From NCBI GenBank assembly GCA_963821925.1, contig CAWGFO010000007.1, positions 17,753 through 81,752 of the forward strand: a DNA stretch of 64,000 nt. Direction: 5' to 3'. The notes under the pieces are model-generated. The model had not been told where the DNA came from. It saw only the letters and a program-made list of their open reading frames with translations, and did no database searches. Shown here in pieces: positions 35,643-43,730 of this stretch; the first letter of the stretch is position 1, and every line of letters starts with the position of its first letter. The position numbers and the translations under genes were made by a program. The DNA is from JAOUEA01 sp963821925 (lineage in GTDB: Bacteria; Actinomycetota; UBA4738; HRBIN12).

Positions 35643-35855
35643 TCACTGCGTCGGTTCGACGACGCGGACGCTCGACGCCTGCGGGCCCTTCTGGCCCTGC
35701 GTGACCTCGAACTCCACCGCCTGGCCCTCCTCCAGGTTGCGGTACCCCTCGCCTTCGATCGAGCTGAAGTGCACGAAGACGTCGGGACCGTCCGTCTGGG
35801 TGATGAAGCCGAACCCCTTCTCGGAGCTGAACCACTTCACGGTGCCGGTTGCCAT
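35643..35855 (-). CDS. Cold-shock protein (CspA family)
   Basis: The protein is 70 residues, a single OB-fold. RNP1 reads KGFGFIT and RNP2 reads VFVHFS, which bind single-stranded RNA and DNA. It acts as an RNA chaperone. GGAGGGG lies 6 bases before the ATG. About 180 bases of non-coding DNA lie upstream, enough for the structured leader typical of csp mRNAs, but I cannot confirm one. Confidence 0.95.
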   Translation of the reverse strand: MATGTVKWFSSEKGFGFITQTDGPDVFVHFSSIEGEGYRNLEEGQAVEFEVTQGQKGPQASSVRVVEPTQ

Positions 35856-36022
35856 CGGCGTTCCCCTCCTTCCTCGGCCGTTGCGGACGGTGCCATGGTG
35901 CGGTGTCCGTCGGCCACCGGCGCGAACGCCGGGAGGGAACTGCTCGAGCGACGACTCGTGAGTGACGACTGCGATGCGATGAACCCTCGACGCGCACGAT
36001 ACCGGGCGCGCCGCGCGCGCGC

Positions 36023-36133
36023 CACTCGATCCGCGCGTACGAGCACGCGGGCTTCGTGCGGGGCGAGGTCTACGTGCGCCGGTTCGCCGACGGGATCGAG
36101 AAGGAGTTCCTCAGGATGACCCGCCCGGCGTGA
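36023..36133 (+). pseudogene. Remnant of a GNAT acetyltransferase C-terminus
   Basis: The frame starting at CAC 36023 encodes HSIRAYEHAGFVRGEVYV, then RRFADGIEKEFLRMTRPA and a TGA. This matches the end of GNAT acetyltransferases (the SIRxYEKAGF block contacts acetyl-CoA). There is no upstream domain and no start codon, so it is a truncated relic. It overlaps the end of the minus-strand membrane protein gene. Confidence 0.6.
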
Positions 36134-37262
36134 CGGCGGCGGCCGCCGTCGCATCCGCGGCATCGCGCTCGCGTACCGCGCGCAGGTAGGCGGTGCGCGC
36201 CGTGAACGTGTCCCGCAGCTCCTCGGTGAGCTGGTCGATGAACAGCTCGCGGTAGTTCCGGTCGACCAGCATGCCGACCGCGTAGTAGAGGCCGGCGAAC
36301 GCGGCGACGCCGGTCGAGACACGGAGCAGCTCGCTCGTCACCGTGACGTCGTTCCCGGGGAACGCGATCGTGACCAGCGCGTGGGTCGGCTCGAGCAGCC
36401 ACACGGCCCGCACCGAGGCGGGAACGAGCAAGGCGCCGATCACCACGTAGAACAGCCAGACCGCCGCCGAGACGAGCAGCACCTGCAGCGACTCGCTCAC
36501 GAAGACGACGACGGCCAGGTTGATCCGCTCGCGGCGGCGCAGGGGCTCGGCGGCGGTCCCGACGTCCTCCTCGACCTCGCGCACGGCGTGCGGGATCTGC
36601 ACGATCAGGAACGTCGACCCCAGGAGCACGAAGAGCGCGATCGCGGTCCAGTAGCGGCCGGGCGCGGGCTCCGTGAACACCTGCCAGGTCTCGGTGGCCA
36701 GGAACGACACCAGCGAGAAGAAGAGGAGCAGCGGCACGGCGCGCACGAGCAGCGGGAGCGCCAGGCGCAGCTGGGTGAGCAGGCGCCCGACGGCCCACCC
36801 GATGATCGAGAACACGCCGTAGCCGACCACCGCGTACACGACGCCCAGGAGCGCGAGGTTCACGAGCATCGTGGTGATCCCGAAGCGCCACTGCCCGTTG
36901 AACACGATCGGGAGCAGCCCGGGGAGCACGACGAACGCGACCAGCTCGGGCCAGCCGAGCCGCCTCGGGATCGACGCGAACGGCCGACCGCGCGCGACGT
37001 TCAGCAGGCCGAAGGCGCCCAGCATCACGCCGACCCCGCCCAGGAAGAACAGGAGGTTCTCCCACCAGCGTGCCTCGACGTCGAGGGCGTTCACGATCTG
37101 CGCCATGAACACGACCGTCAGGAACGGGATCGCCCGCGTGAAGATGTCGTCGGTGGCCGAGTACCCCACGATCATGTTGGGCAGGCCCGCCCGGCGGAAG
37201 GACCGCTCGAACGCGCTGATCTGCCGGCCGGCATCGTCGCTCACCCGGCGATGCAACCACAT
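36111..37262 (-). CDS. Polytopic membrane protein of unknown function
   Basis: The protein is 383 residues with about eight membrane segments (for example FFLGGVGVMLGAFGLLNVA, LVNLALLGVVYAVVGYGVFSIIGWAVG, LFVLLGSTFLIVQIPHAV and AAVWLFYVVIGALLVP). A cytoplasmic loop carries an acidic-basic stretch (REVEEDVGTAAEPLRRRERI). No family is recognised. The ATG at 37262 is a reasonable start, with a GTG at 37244 as an alternative. It is divergent from the PIG-L gene, whose -10 hexamer lies 34 bases away. Confidence 0.7.
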   Translation of the reverse strand: MWLHRRVSDDAGRQISAFERSFRRAGLPNMIVGYSATDDIFTRAIPFLTVVFMAQIVNALDVEARWWENLLFFLGGVGVMLGAFGLLNVARGRPFASIPRRLGWPELVAFVVLPGLLPIVFNGQWRFGITTMLVNLALLGVVYAVVGYGVFSIIGWAVGRLLTQLRLALPLLVRAVPLLLFFSLVSFLATETWQVFTEPAPGRYWTAIALFVLLGSTFLIVQIPHAVREVEEDVGTAAEPLRRRERINLAVVVFVSESLQVLLVSAAVWLFYVVIGALLVPASVRAVWLLEPTHALVTIAFPGNDVTVTSELLRVSTGVAAFAGLYYAVGMLVDRNYRELFIDQLTEELRDTFTARTAYLRAVRERDAADATAAAAVTPGGSS

Positions 37263-37295
37263 CGCGCCGCAGGTTCCCGTATCCGCGGCCCGCGC

Positions 37296-37301
37296 TACTC
37301 T
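37296..37301 (+). promoter_or_regulatory. -10 hexamer TACTCT, leaderless PIG-L transcript
   Basis: TACTCT ends 7 bases before the ATG at 37309, and there is no ribosome-binding site. Confidence 0.5.
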
Positions 37302-37308
37302 GGCCGCC

Positions 37309-38007
37309 ATGACCTTCGCCTCCGCCATGGTGCTCGTCGCCCACCCCGACGACGCCGACTTCATGTGTGCCGGGACCGTCGCCGGGTGGGCGCGCGACGG
37401 ATGCGAGGTGCACTACGTGCTGTGCACCGACGGATCGGCCGGCTCGAACGAACCCGGCGTCACGCGGGAGCAGATGCGCGAGATCCGCGCGCGCGAGCAA
37501 CGCGACGCCGCCGACGTGCTGGGCGTGAAGAGCGTCACGATCCTCGGCGAGCTCGACGGGATGCTCGAGGTCACGCTCGACACGCGCCGCAAGGTCTGCC
37601 GCGAGGTGCGGCGGCTGCGTCCCGAGGTCCTGGTGGCGCCCGACCCGAGCCGGCTCTGGTCGTCGAGCGGGTACATCAACCACTCGGACCACAAGGCCGC
37701 GGGGAACCTCGCCCTGTCGGCCGTGATGCCCGACGCACCTTCGCGCCCGATGTTCCCCGAGTTGCTCGACGAGGGGCTCGAGCCGTACGAGATCCCCAAC
37801 CTCTGGCTCTCGTCCGAGGACGTCGACACGTACGTCGACATCACCGACACGATCGACCTGAAGCTCCTCGCGCTGTCGCAGCACGTCTCCCAGGAGGCCG
37901 AGGCGGCGTCCCCCTGGGTGCGCGAACGGGCCCGTGAGCTGGGGGAACTCGCGGGGTTCGAGTACGCGGAGGGGTTCAAGGCGTTCACGCTGCGCGACGA
38001 CGAGTAG
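37309..38007 (+). CDS. PIG-L family deacetylase
   Basis: The protein is 232 residues with the LmbE-like zinc deacetylase pattern: AHPDDADF near the N-terminus gives the first His/Asp/Asp set and NHSDHKAAG gives the second histidines. Actinobacterial members deacetylate GlcNAc-inositol (mycothiol synthesis) or its S-conjugates. Without the other mycothiol genes nearby I leave the exact role open. It precedes the DUF5319 gene by 3 bases, in one operon. Confidence 0.88.
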   Translation: MTFASAMVLVAHPDDADFMCAGTVAGWARDGCEVHYVLCTDGSAGSNEPGVTREQMREIRAREQRDAADVLGVKSVTILGELDGMLEVTLDTRRKVCREVRRLRPEVLVAPDPSRLWSSSGYINHSDHKAAGNLALSAVMPDAPSRPMFPELLDEGLEPYEIPNLWLSSEDVDTYVDITDTIDLKLLALSQHVSQEAEAASPWVRERARELGELAGFEYAEGFKAFTLRDDE

Positions 38008-38010
38008 GGG

Positions 38011-38514
38011 ATGGACATGGAGCACGACGAGCCGATCGAGCTCACCCCCGACGAGCGCGCCGACATCGAGGCCGATCTCTTCGACCTGGCCGCGATGCGC
38101 GTGATCTTCGAGCCGCAGTCGGTGAAGGGCGTCGTGATCGCGTGCCAGGACTGCGGCGCGAACCACTACTACGAGTGGGAGCTGCTCCTCGAGAACCTCG
38201 AGCACATGCTGAAGACCGGGGAGCCCCGGATGCACGAGCCGCCGTTCGAGATCCTCGAAGAGGAATACATCCAGTGGGACTACGGGAAGGGCTACGTCGA
38301 CGCGGTGGCCGACCACGGCCTGGAGCCCGACCGCCGGATCGAGGTCACGCAGTGCCCCTGGTGCGAGACGCCGTTCGCCGAGGACCACTCGTACTGCCCC
38401 CGGTGCGGCCGCTCGATGGGCACGGTGCGCCTCTACCGCGAGCTGCTCGATCGCGGCTTCGAGGAGCGCGACGTCCGGGCCCTGCTCGTACGTGCGGGCT
38501 ACGAGCCCTTCTGA
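38011..38514 (+). CDS. DUF5319-family protein with C-terminal zinc ribbon
   Basis: The protein is 167 residues. The central part (VVIACQDCGANHYYEWELLLENLEHMLKTGEPRMHEP) matches the actinobacterial DUF5319 family. A C-terminal four-cysteine ribbon (CPWCETPF...YCPRCGRSMG) probably holds zinc. The combination suggests a nucleic-acid or protein-binding role, but none is established. It is the second gene after PIG-L. Its 3' end overlaps the convergent ligD by 16 bases. Confidence 0.8.
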   Translation: MDMEHDEPIELTPDERADIEADLFDLAAMRVIFEPQSVKGVVIACQDCGANHYYEWELLLENLEHMLKTGEPRMHEPPFEILEEEYIQWDYGKGYVDAVADHGLEPDRRIEVTQCPWCETPFAEDHSYCPRCGRSMGTVRLYRELLDRGFEERDVRALLVRAGYEPF

Positions 38515-41042
38515 GCCCGCCGCGGGCGCTCCAGGACGCACTCATCGGGGGTCTTGTCGGGCCGCAGGCCCTTGAAGCTCGGGGCGCGCATCTTGTTCGA
38601 GCCTCTCGTGAGCTCGAGGTACTCGACCTCGCATACGAGCTCGGGTTCGACGAACGTCGCGCCCTTCACGGCTGCGAGCTCGGGATCGTCGATCGGCGGG
38701 GCGTCGCGCTCGATCCCCGCGAGCGTCTCGCGGAGCTGGGCGAGGGTCCTGTCGGTGAACCCCGAGCCGACCTGACCCACCCAGGTCCAGGTTCCGTCGT
38801 CGAGCGCGGCGACCAGCAGCGCGCCGAACGATCCGGCGCGGCCCCGCTGTCCGGGCGTCCATCCGACGACCACGACGTCCTGCGTGTTGCGGAGCTTGAT
38901 CTTGCGCCAGTCGGGTGAGCGCCGCCCGGGCAGGTAGGTCGACCCGAGCCGCTTCGCGACCACGCCCTCGAGGCCGAGCTCCTTCGCGCTCGCGACGAAC
39001 GCGTTCCCCTGGCCGTCGACCGACGTCACGACCTGCAGGCGGTGGTCGGTCTCGACGACCAGCTCCAGGAGCTCGCGGCGCTCCTCCAGCTTCAGCTGGG
39101 TCGTGTCGTGGCCGTCGAGCCACAACAGGTCGAACACCACGAGCGCCACCGGGATCGACTTCGCGACGCGAGCGATCTCCCGCTCTTTCGTGAGGTTCAT
39201 CCGCTGCTGCAGGGTCTCGAAGGAGTCTCGCCCCTCGGCGTCGAACGCCACGATCTCGCCGTCGATCACGGCGTTCACCTGGTCGACGAGCTCGTGGATC
39301 ATCCGGAGCTCGGGGTAGGTGCCGGTCACGTCCCGTCCGGAGCGTGTGCGCAGGGTGGTCTCCCCGGTGGTCAGCTCCGCGAGGCACCTGATCCCGTCGA
39401 GCTTCGGCTCGAAGCGCCACTTCGGGTCGTCGAAGGCCTCCCACCCGCCCTCGGCGAGCATCGGCTCGAGCGTGCCGGGCGACGGGATCAGGGGCGCGTC
39501 CTGCGCGCTCGCGAGGAACGCGAGCCAGTTCTGTCGCGTCTTCACGAAGTGGAACTCGAGTCCCGGGTACCGGCGCCCGTGGAGCCGGAACGAGACCTTG
39601 TCGTCGGTCCACTCGACCGGCTCGTACCAGCCGTCGTCGAAGATCCGCACCTCGCCGGCGCCGTAGTGGCCCTCGGGGATCGTGCCCTCGAACCGCCCGT
39701 ACTCGAGCGGGTGGTCCTCGGTGCGGACGGCCAGGCGCTTGTCGCCCTTCGCGGTCGGCAGGCCCTTCGGCACCGCCCAGCTCGGGAGCGCTCCGTCGCG
39801 CTCGAGGCGGACGTCGTAGTGGAGCGCGGTCGCACGGTGCTTGTGGATCACGAACGAGGTGCCCTCGCGGTCGGCGATCTCGCCGGGCGCCGGCTCGGGC
39901 GTGCCCTCGAAGTCGCGGCGCCGCACGTACTCCATCAGCTTCGGGTCCTTCGACGCCGCCGCGACCTCTTCGCTCGTGCGCGAGGCCACCGAGGCCGCCG
40001 ACGTGCGGGGGAGCGGCCGCGCCATCGGGTCCTCGTCCTCGGCCGTGACGTCGAGCGCCTCGAACGCGTCCGACAGATCGTTCACCGGTCCCTCGCGTAC
40101 CGGCGCGAACAGGTCGCCGTTCGCGGCGAACCGCTCCCACACCGTGTCGATCCGGAAGTCGTACGGCTCGAACCCGCCCTCCATCACCTCGTCCCACGTG
40201 AGGGGCGTCGAGAGCGAGGCGCCGCGCTCGGGCCGCATCGAGTACGCGGCCGCGATGTTCGCCCCGGCGCGGTTCATGTTGTGGTCGATGAAGACCTTGC
40301 CGGTCCGGTCGTCGATCTTCCACGCCATCGTCGTGCGGTCGGGGTCGGCGCGCGTGATCAGGCGCCCGCACGCGCCCACGAAGGCGCGCACCTGCCCGTA
40401 GGTGTAGGCGCCGCGCTCGACCGGCAGGTAGATCTGCAGGCCCGTGGCCCCGCTCGTCTTCGGGTAGCCGGTCAGGCCGAGCTGGTCCAACAGGGTCTTG
40501 ATGTGGCGCGCGACGATCAGCACGTCCTCGTACGTGTACGGCGGGAACGGGTCGAGGTCGAAGAACAGGTAGTCGGGATGCTCGACGTCGTCGCAGCGAG
40601 AGTGCAGCGGGTGCATCTCGATGCACCCGAGGTTCGCCACGTAGAGCAGCGCCGCCTCGTCGTTCACGATCAGGTAGTCGATCACGCCCTTCTTGGCGTC
40701 TTCCGACAGCACGCGGCACCGCTCGATCCAGTCGGGCGTGTGCGAGGGCGCGGTCTTCTCGTAGAAGAACTCGCCGTCGACGCCGTCGGGCATCCGCTTC
40801 ATCGTGAGCGGGCGCGACGCGAGGTGGGGCACGATCAGGTGGGCGACGTTCGCGTAGTAGTTCACGAGGTCGCCCTTCGTGTAGCCCTCGTCGGGCCAGT
40901 ACGGCTTGTCGAGGTTCGAGAGACGCAGCTCGCGGCCGCCCACCTCGGTCCACCACGCGTCGCCGTCCTTGCGCACCTCGATCGTGCGCGGCAGGTCCAC
41001 GGTGAACGCGGTCCCGGTCGAGCGTCGTTTCCTGGCGGCCAC
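38499..41042 (-). CDS. ligD: Multifunctional NHEJ DNA ligase LigD
   Basis: The protein is 847 residues in the mycobacterial order polymerase-phosphoesterase-ligase. The polymerase part (about 20-290) has the metal motif FFDLDPF. The phosphoesterase part (about 385-510) has HYDVRLERDG. The ligase part has the adenylated lysine in EPKLDGIRC (about 543), VIDGEIVAFD and VAKRLGSTYLPGRRSPDWRKIK. It repairs double-strand breaks with Ku, encoded 2.7 kb away. The GTG start at 41042 is preceded by TACCAT at 6 bases, so the mRNA appears leaderless. Confidence 0.95.
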   Translation of the reverse strand: MAARKRRSTGTAFTVDLPRTIEVRKDGDAWWTEVGGRELRLSNLDKPYWPDEGYTKGDLVNYYANVAHLIVPHLASRPLTMKRMPDGVDGEFFYEKTAPSHTPDWIERCRVLSEDAKKGVIDYLIVNDEAALLYVANLGCIEMHPLHSRCDDVEHPDYLFFDLDPFPPYTYEDVLIVARHIKTLLDQLGLTGYPKTSGATGLQIYLPVERGAYTYGQVRAFVGACGRLITRADPDRTTMAWKIDDRTGKVFIDHNMNRAGANIAAAYSMRPERGASLSTPLTWDEVMEGGFEPYDFRIDTVWERFAANGDLFAPVREGPVNDLSDAFEALDVTAEDEDPMARPLPRTSAASVASRTSEEVAAASKDPKLMEYVRRRDFEGTPEPAPGEIADREGTSFVIHKHRATALHYDVRLERDGALPSWAVPKGLPTAKGDKRLAVRTEDHPLEYGRFEGTIPEGHYGAGEVRIFDDGWYEPVEWTDDKVSFRLHGRRYPGLEFHFVKTRQNWLAFLASAQDAPLIPSPGTLEPMLAEGGWEAFDDPKWRFEPKLDGIRCLAELTTGETTLRTRSGRDVTGTYPELRMIHELVDQVNAVIDGEIVAFDAEGRDSFETLQQRMNLTKEREIARVAKSIPVALVVFDLLWLDGHDTTQLKLEERRELLELVVETDHRLQVVTSVDGQGNAFVASAKELGLEGVVAKRLGSTYLPGRRSPDWRKIKLRNTQDVVVVGWTPGQRGRAGSFGALLVAALDDGTWTWVGQVGSGFTDRTLAQLRETLAGIERDAPPIDDPELAAVKGATFVEPELVCEVEYLELTRGSNKMRAPSFKGLRPDKTPDECVLERPRRAQKGS

Positions 41043-41048
41043 GCGCCG

Positions 41049-41081
41049 ATGGTAGTCGCCCGCGACGTCACGCCCCGTGAC
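41049..41081 (-). promoter_or_regulatory. ligD promoter with an inverted repeat over the -35 region
   Basis: On the minus strand TACCAT (41054-41049) lies 6 bases before the GTG start. An inverted repeat GTCACG-CCC-CGTGAC (41067-41081) covers where the -35 box should be. Such placement suits a repressor or activator site controlling the NHEJ ligase. The regulator is unknown. Confidence 0.5.
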
Positions 41082-41201
41082 CTGCGGCGGAGGGGACCTT
41101 CGGACGGTGCCCTGCGGCAGGCCCGAGGCCACGATGACGGTGGAGGCGAGTGCCCACTGCTGTGCTGCGAGCTCCCCGGCCCACGGGAGGAGATGGAAGG
41201 C

Positions 41202-41426
41202 ATGCGACGTCCGCCGATCCGATCGCTCGTCCCGCTCGCGGCCATGGCTGCGAGCCGGATGAGCGACGCGGCCTCCACCGCGGGTACCGAGTCGACCGCG
41301 GCCGGATGGCTGGCCCTCGCGATCGCGATCACCGCCCTCGTCCTCGCGATCGGGTTCGTCATGATCACCGCGGCGCACGGACCGCATCGTCCGGCGCATC
41401 GGGGAGGGCACCCCCGTGCGACATGA
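41202..41426 (+). CDS. Small single-span membrane protein
   Basis: The protein is 74 residues with one membrane helix (AAGWLALAIAITALVLAIGFVMIT) and a His/Pro-rich tail. GGGAGGAG lies about 9 bases before the ATG. The gene is divergent from ligD and short, so coding status is only moderately sure. A GC hairpin follows the stop. No function can be assigned. Confidence 0.5.
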   Translation: MRRPPIRSLVPLAAMAASRMSDAASTAGTESTAAGWLALAIAITALVLAIGFVMITAAHGPHRPAHRGGHPRAT

Positions 41427-41445
41427 TCGGTCGGCTCCCGGGCCG

Positions 41446-41465
41446 GGCCGGGCGCTCGCCCGGCC
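41446..41465 (+). terminator. GC-rich hairpin after the small membrane gene
   Basis: GGCCGGGC and GCCCGGCC form an 8-bp stem around a 4-base loop, 19 bases after the stop at 41426. The following GACCCTCGTGTG has no clear T-run, so the terminator is weak or Rho-assisted. Confidence 0.4.
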
Positions 41466-41530
41466 GACCCTCGTGTGATAGGAACCGTGGGCTGACCTGA
41501 GGAACGGCATACGAGGATCGGGGGGAACCG

Positions 41531-42049
41531 ATGGAACGCTTGAAGCGCAACCCGGGGGCCTGGGGCCTGGCGATCGGGGGCGTCGTGATCGTCGTCTCGA
41601 CGGTCATGATCTGGTTCGACTACACGAACACGTCGACGGGCACGACCACCACGCTGCGCGCGCTCGACGCCGTCACAGGCCAGACGATCCTCTTCATCGG
41701 CTGCCTCGTCGCCCTCTGCGCGCTCGGCGTCGCCGCGTCCTCGGCAGGGGGGCGGTTCCTGTGGGGAGGGCTCGGGCTGCTGATGGCCGGCGTGGTGCTG
41801 GCCGGCGCGATCTGGGCGCTGGTCGACCCAGAGTCGTTCTCGTCGAACATGGCCACGACGCAGGCGATCTCGAAGCTGGCGCTCCCGGGGAGCATCGAGT
41901 CCGCATCCGACGCCGCGTCGAAGGCCTTCGATGATGGGACCCTGACGGTCGCGGTCAGGATCGGGGTCTGGGTCGCGCTCGCCGGCGGGCTGATCGGCGT
42001 GGCCGGCGGCCTGCTCTCGTTCCGCAAGAAGCGCCCGGCCGAGGAGTGA
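41531..42049 (+). CDS. Four-helix membrane protein of unknown function
   Basis: The protein is 172 residues with four membrane helices at about 11-31, 53-72, 78-98 and 141-164, and a Ser/Ala-rich outside loop between the third and fourth. A GGGGGG-rich ribosome-binding site precedes the ATG. Its stop overlaps the GTG of the M24 peptidase gene (GTGA), so they are co-translated. I recognise no family. Confidence 0.7.
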   Translation: MERLKRNPGAWGLAIGGVVIVVSTVMIWFDYTNTSTGTTTTLRALDAVTGQTILFIGCLVALCALGVAASSAGGRFLWGGLGLLMAGVVLAGAIWALVDPESFSSNMATTQAISKLALPGSIESASDAASKAFDDGTLTVAVRIGVWVALAGGLIGVAGGLLSFRKKRPAEE

Positions 42050-43221
42050 GCGCCACGGCGGTCGACCCGCGGACGATCGACCACGGGCTCCTCCGCGACG
42101 AGCGCCAGGCGCGGCTCCAGTCGTCGATGCGCGACCACGGCGTCGAGGTCTGCCTCCTCTTCAACGAGCCGAACATCCGGTACGCGACCGGCGTGTCCAC
42201 GATGCCGCTGTGGGCGCTCACGACGATGGTGCGGTGCGCGCTCGTCCCGGCCGAGGGCACGCCGATCCTGTTCGAGCACCCGAACTCCGTGCACCGGGCG
42301 AAGGAGCTCGCGAAGGACGTGCGGCCGATGGGCTCGTGGGAGTTCTGCGACGACGCCGACGAGCTCGCCGACGCATGGGCGGGGGAGATCGCGGCGGCGA
42401 TGCGGGAGCTCGGCGTCGAGGGTTCCGTGATCGCGCTCGACCGGCTCGGTACGCCCGGGTTCCTCGCGCTGCAGCGGATGGGTTTCACGTTCGTGGACTC
42501 CGCCCCGACGACCGAGGCTGCCCGCGAGGTGAAGACGCCCGAGGAGGTGCGCCTCTTCCGCGCGAACGGCCCGCTCCTGATGGACATGCTCGGCGCGTTC
42601 GAGGCGGCGATCGAGCCGGGCGTGCGCGAGCGGGACCTGCTGGCCGTGCTCGCCGACCGGATGCACCGGGGCGGCGGCGAGTTCCAGGCCACGAGCACGG
42701 TTGCGTCGGGCCCGAACACGAACCCGTGGCGCGCCGAGGCGACGGATCGCGCGCTCGAGTCCGGCGACCTCGTGTTCGTCGACACCGACACCGTGGGGAT
42801 CGGCGGCGCGTTCTTCTGCGTCTCGCGGACGTTCCCCGTGAGCGGCGAGCTGAGCGACGCCCAGCGCGCCCTCTACGGCGACGCGTACGAGTGGCTCGAC
42901 GGGATGAAGGCCGTCGTGGAGCCGGGCCTCACCTGCGCCGAGATCGCGGCGCGCGCGCCGGACCTGCCCGAGCGGTACCGAGCCCAGCGCTACGAGGTCA
43001 TGGTGCACAGCGTGGGCCTCGAGGAGGAGAGCCCGAGCATCTGCTACCCGTTCGACCGCCAATGGAACGGCGACCGCGTGATCCGCGAGGACATGGTCCT
43101 GGTCGTCGAGCTGTACGCGGGCGAGGTCGGGGCGCGCGACGGCGTCAAGCTCGGCGACGTGGTGTTGGTCACCACCGACGGCCTCGAGGTGCTCGCGCCC
43201 TACCCGTTCCTCGACCGGTAG
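42046..43221 (+). CDS. M24-family Xaa-Pro peptidase-like protein
   Basis: The protein is 391 residues with the pita-bread fold of Xaa-Pro dipeptidases: a creatinase-like N-terminal domain and the C-terminal metal domain. Candidate metal ligands are VFVDTD, the His in MVHSVG and the Glu in VVELYAGE. The last glutamate, usually in a G.R.ED motif, appears as GVKLGD, so one ligand seems lost. This could mean a different metal arrangement, as in DddP-type lyases, or an inactive enzyme. Start is GTG, overlapping the upstream gene. Confidence 0.82.
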   Translation: MSATAVDPRTIDHGLLRDERQARLQSSMRDHGVEVCLLFNEPNIRYATGVSTMPLWALTTMVRCALVPAEGTPILFEHPNSVHRAKELAKDVRPMGSWEFCDDADELADAWAGEIAAAMRELGVEGSVIALDRLGTPGFLALQRMGFTFVDSAPTTEAAREVKTPEEVRLFRANGPLLMDMLGAFEAAIEPGVRERDLLAVLADRMHRGGGEFQATSTVASGPNTNPWRAEATDRALESGDLVFVDTDTVGIGGAFFCVSRTFPVSGELSDAQRALYGDAYEWLDGMKAVVEPGLTCAEIAARAPDLPERYRAQRYEVMVHSVGLEEESPSICYPFDRQWNGDRVIREDMVLVVELYAGEVGARDGVKLGDVVLVTTDGLEVLAPYPFLDR

Positions 43222-43234
43222 AGGGCGCGACCGG

Positions 43235-43240
43235 TAGGGT
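43235..43240 (+). promoter_or_regulatory. -10 hexamer TAGGGT, leaderless VOC-gene transcript
   Basis: TAGGGT ends 6 bases before the GTG at 43247, with no ribosome-binding site. Confidence 0.45.
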
Positions 43241-43246
43241 CGGCGG

Positions 43247-43645
43247 GTGGACGTGTCCGAACCACTCGGGATCCGTGTGCAGTGCGTGGTGGTGGACGCG
43301 CGCGACCCGAGCGCGCAGGCGCGGTTCTGGGCGCAGGCGTTGGGCTGGCGCATCACGCACGACGACGACGACGAGTCGGTGCTCGAGCCGCCCGAGGGCA
43401 GCCCCGCGAACGACGTGGCGCCCGACGTCCTCTTCGTGCGGGTCCCCGGATCGAAGACCGTCAAGAACCGCCTCCACTTCGACCTGCGGCCCGACGACCA
43501 GGCGGCCCACGTCTCGCGGCTGGTGGGGCTCGGTGCGACCCGGGCGGACATAGGCCAGACCGGGGAGGAGCGCTGGATCGTGCTCGCCGATCCCGAGGGC
43601 AACGAGTTCTGCGTACTGCCGCCGCTCCCGCCCGAAGAGGTCTGA
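43247..43645 (+). CDS. Glyoxalase/VOC-superfamily protein
   Basis: The protein is 132 residues with two beta-alpha-beta-beta-beta units. It has QCVVVDARDPSAQARFWAQALGW at the start of the first and DPEGNEFCVLPP at the end of the second, typical of the actinobacterial glyoxalase-like domain proteins. The candidate metal residues are an His in RLHFDLRP and a Glu in EGNEFC. Activity is unknown. It lies 25 bases after the M24 gene but has its own -10 element. Confidence 0.85.
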   Translation: MDVSEPLGIRVQCVVVDARDPSAQARFWAQALGWRITHDDDDESVLEPPEGSPANDVAPDVLFVRVPGSKTVKNRLHFDLRPDDQAAHVSRLVGLGATRADIGQTGEERWIVLADPEGNEFCVLPPLPPEEV

Positions 43646-43730
43646 CGACCACCCCTGTCGCCGGCGGGGGCTAGACTTGGCGTTTCCGCTGCATACGCGT
43701 TGGGAACAGGGTTCCCCGGGGGGTACGGAC

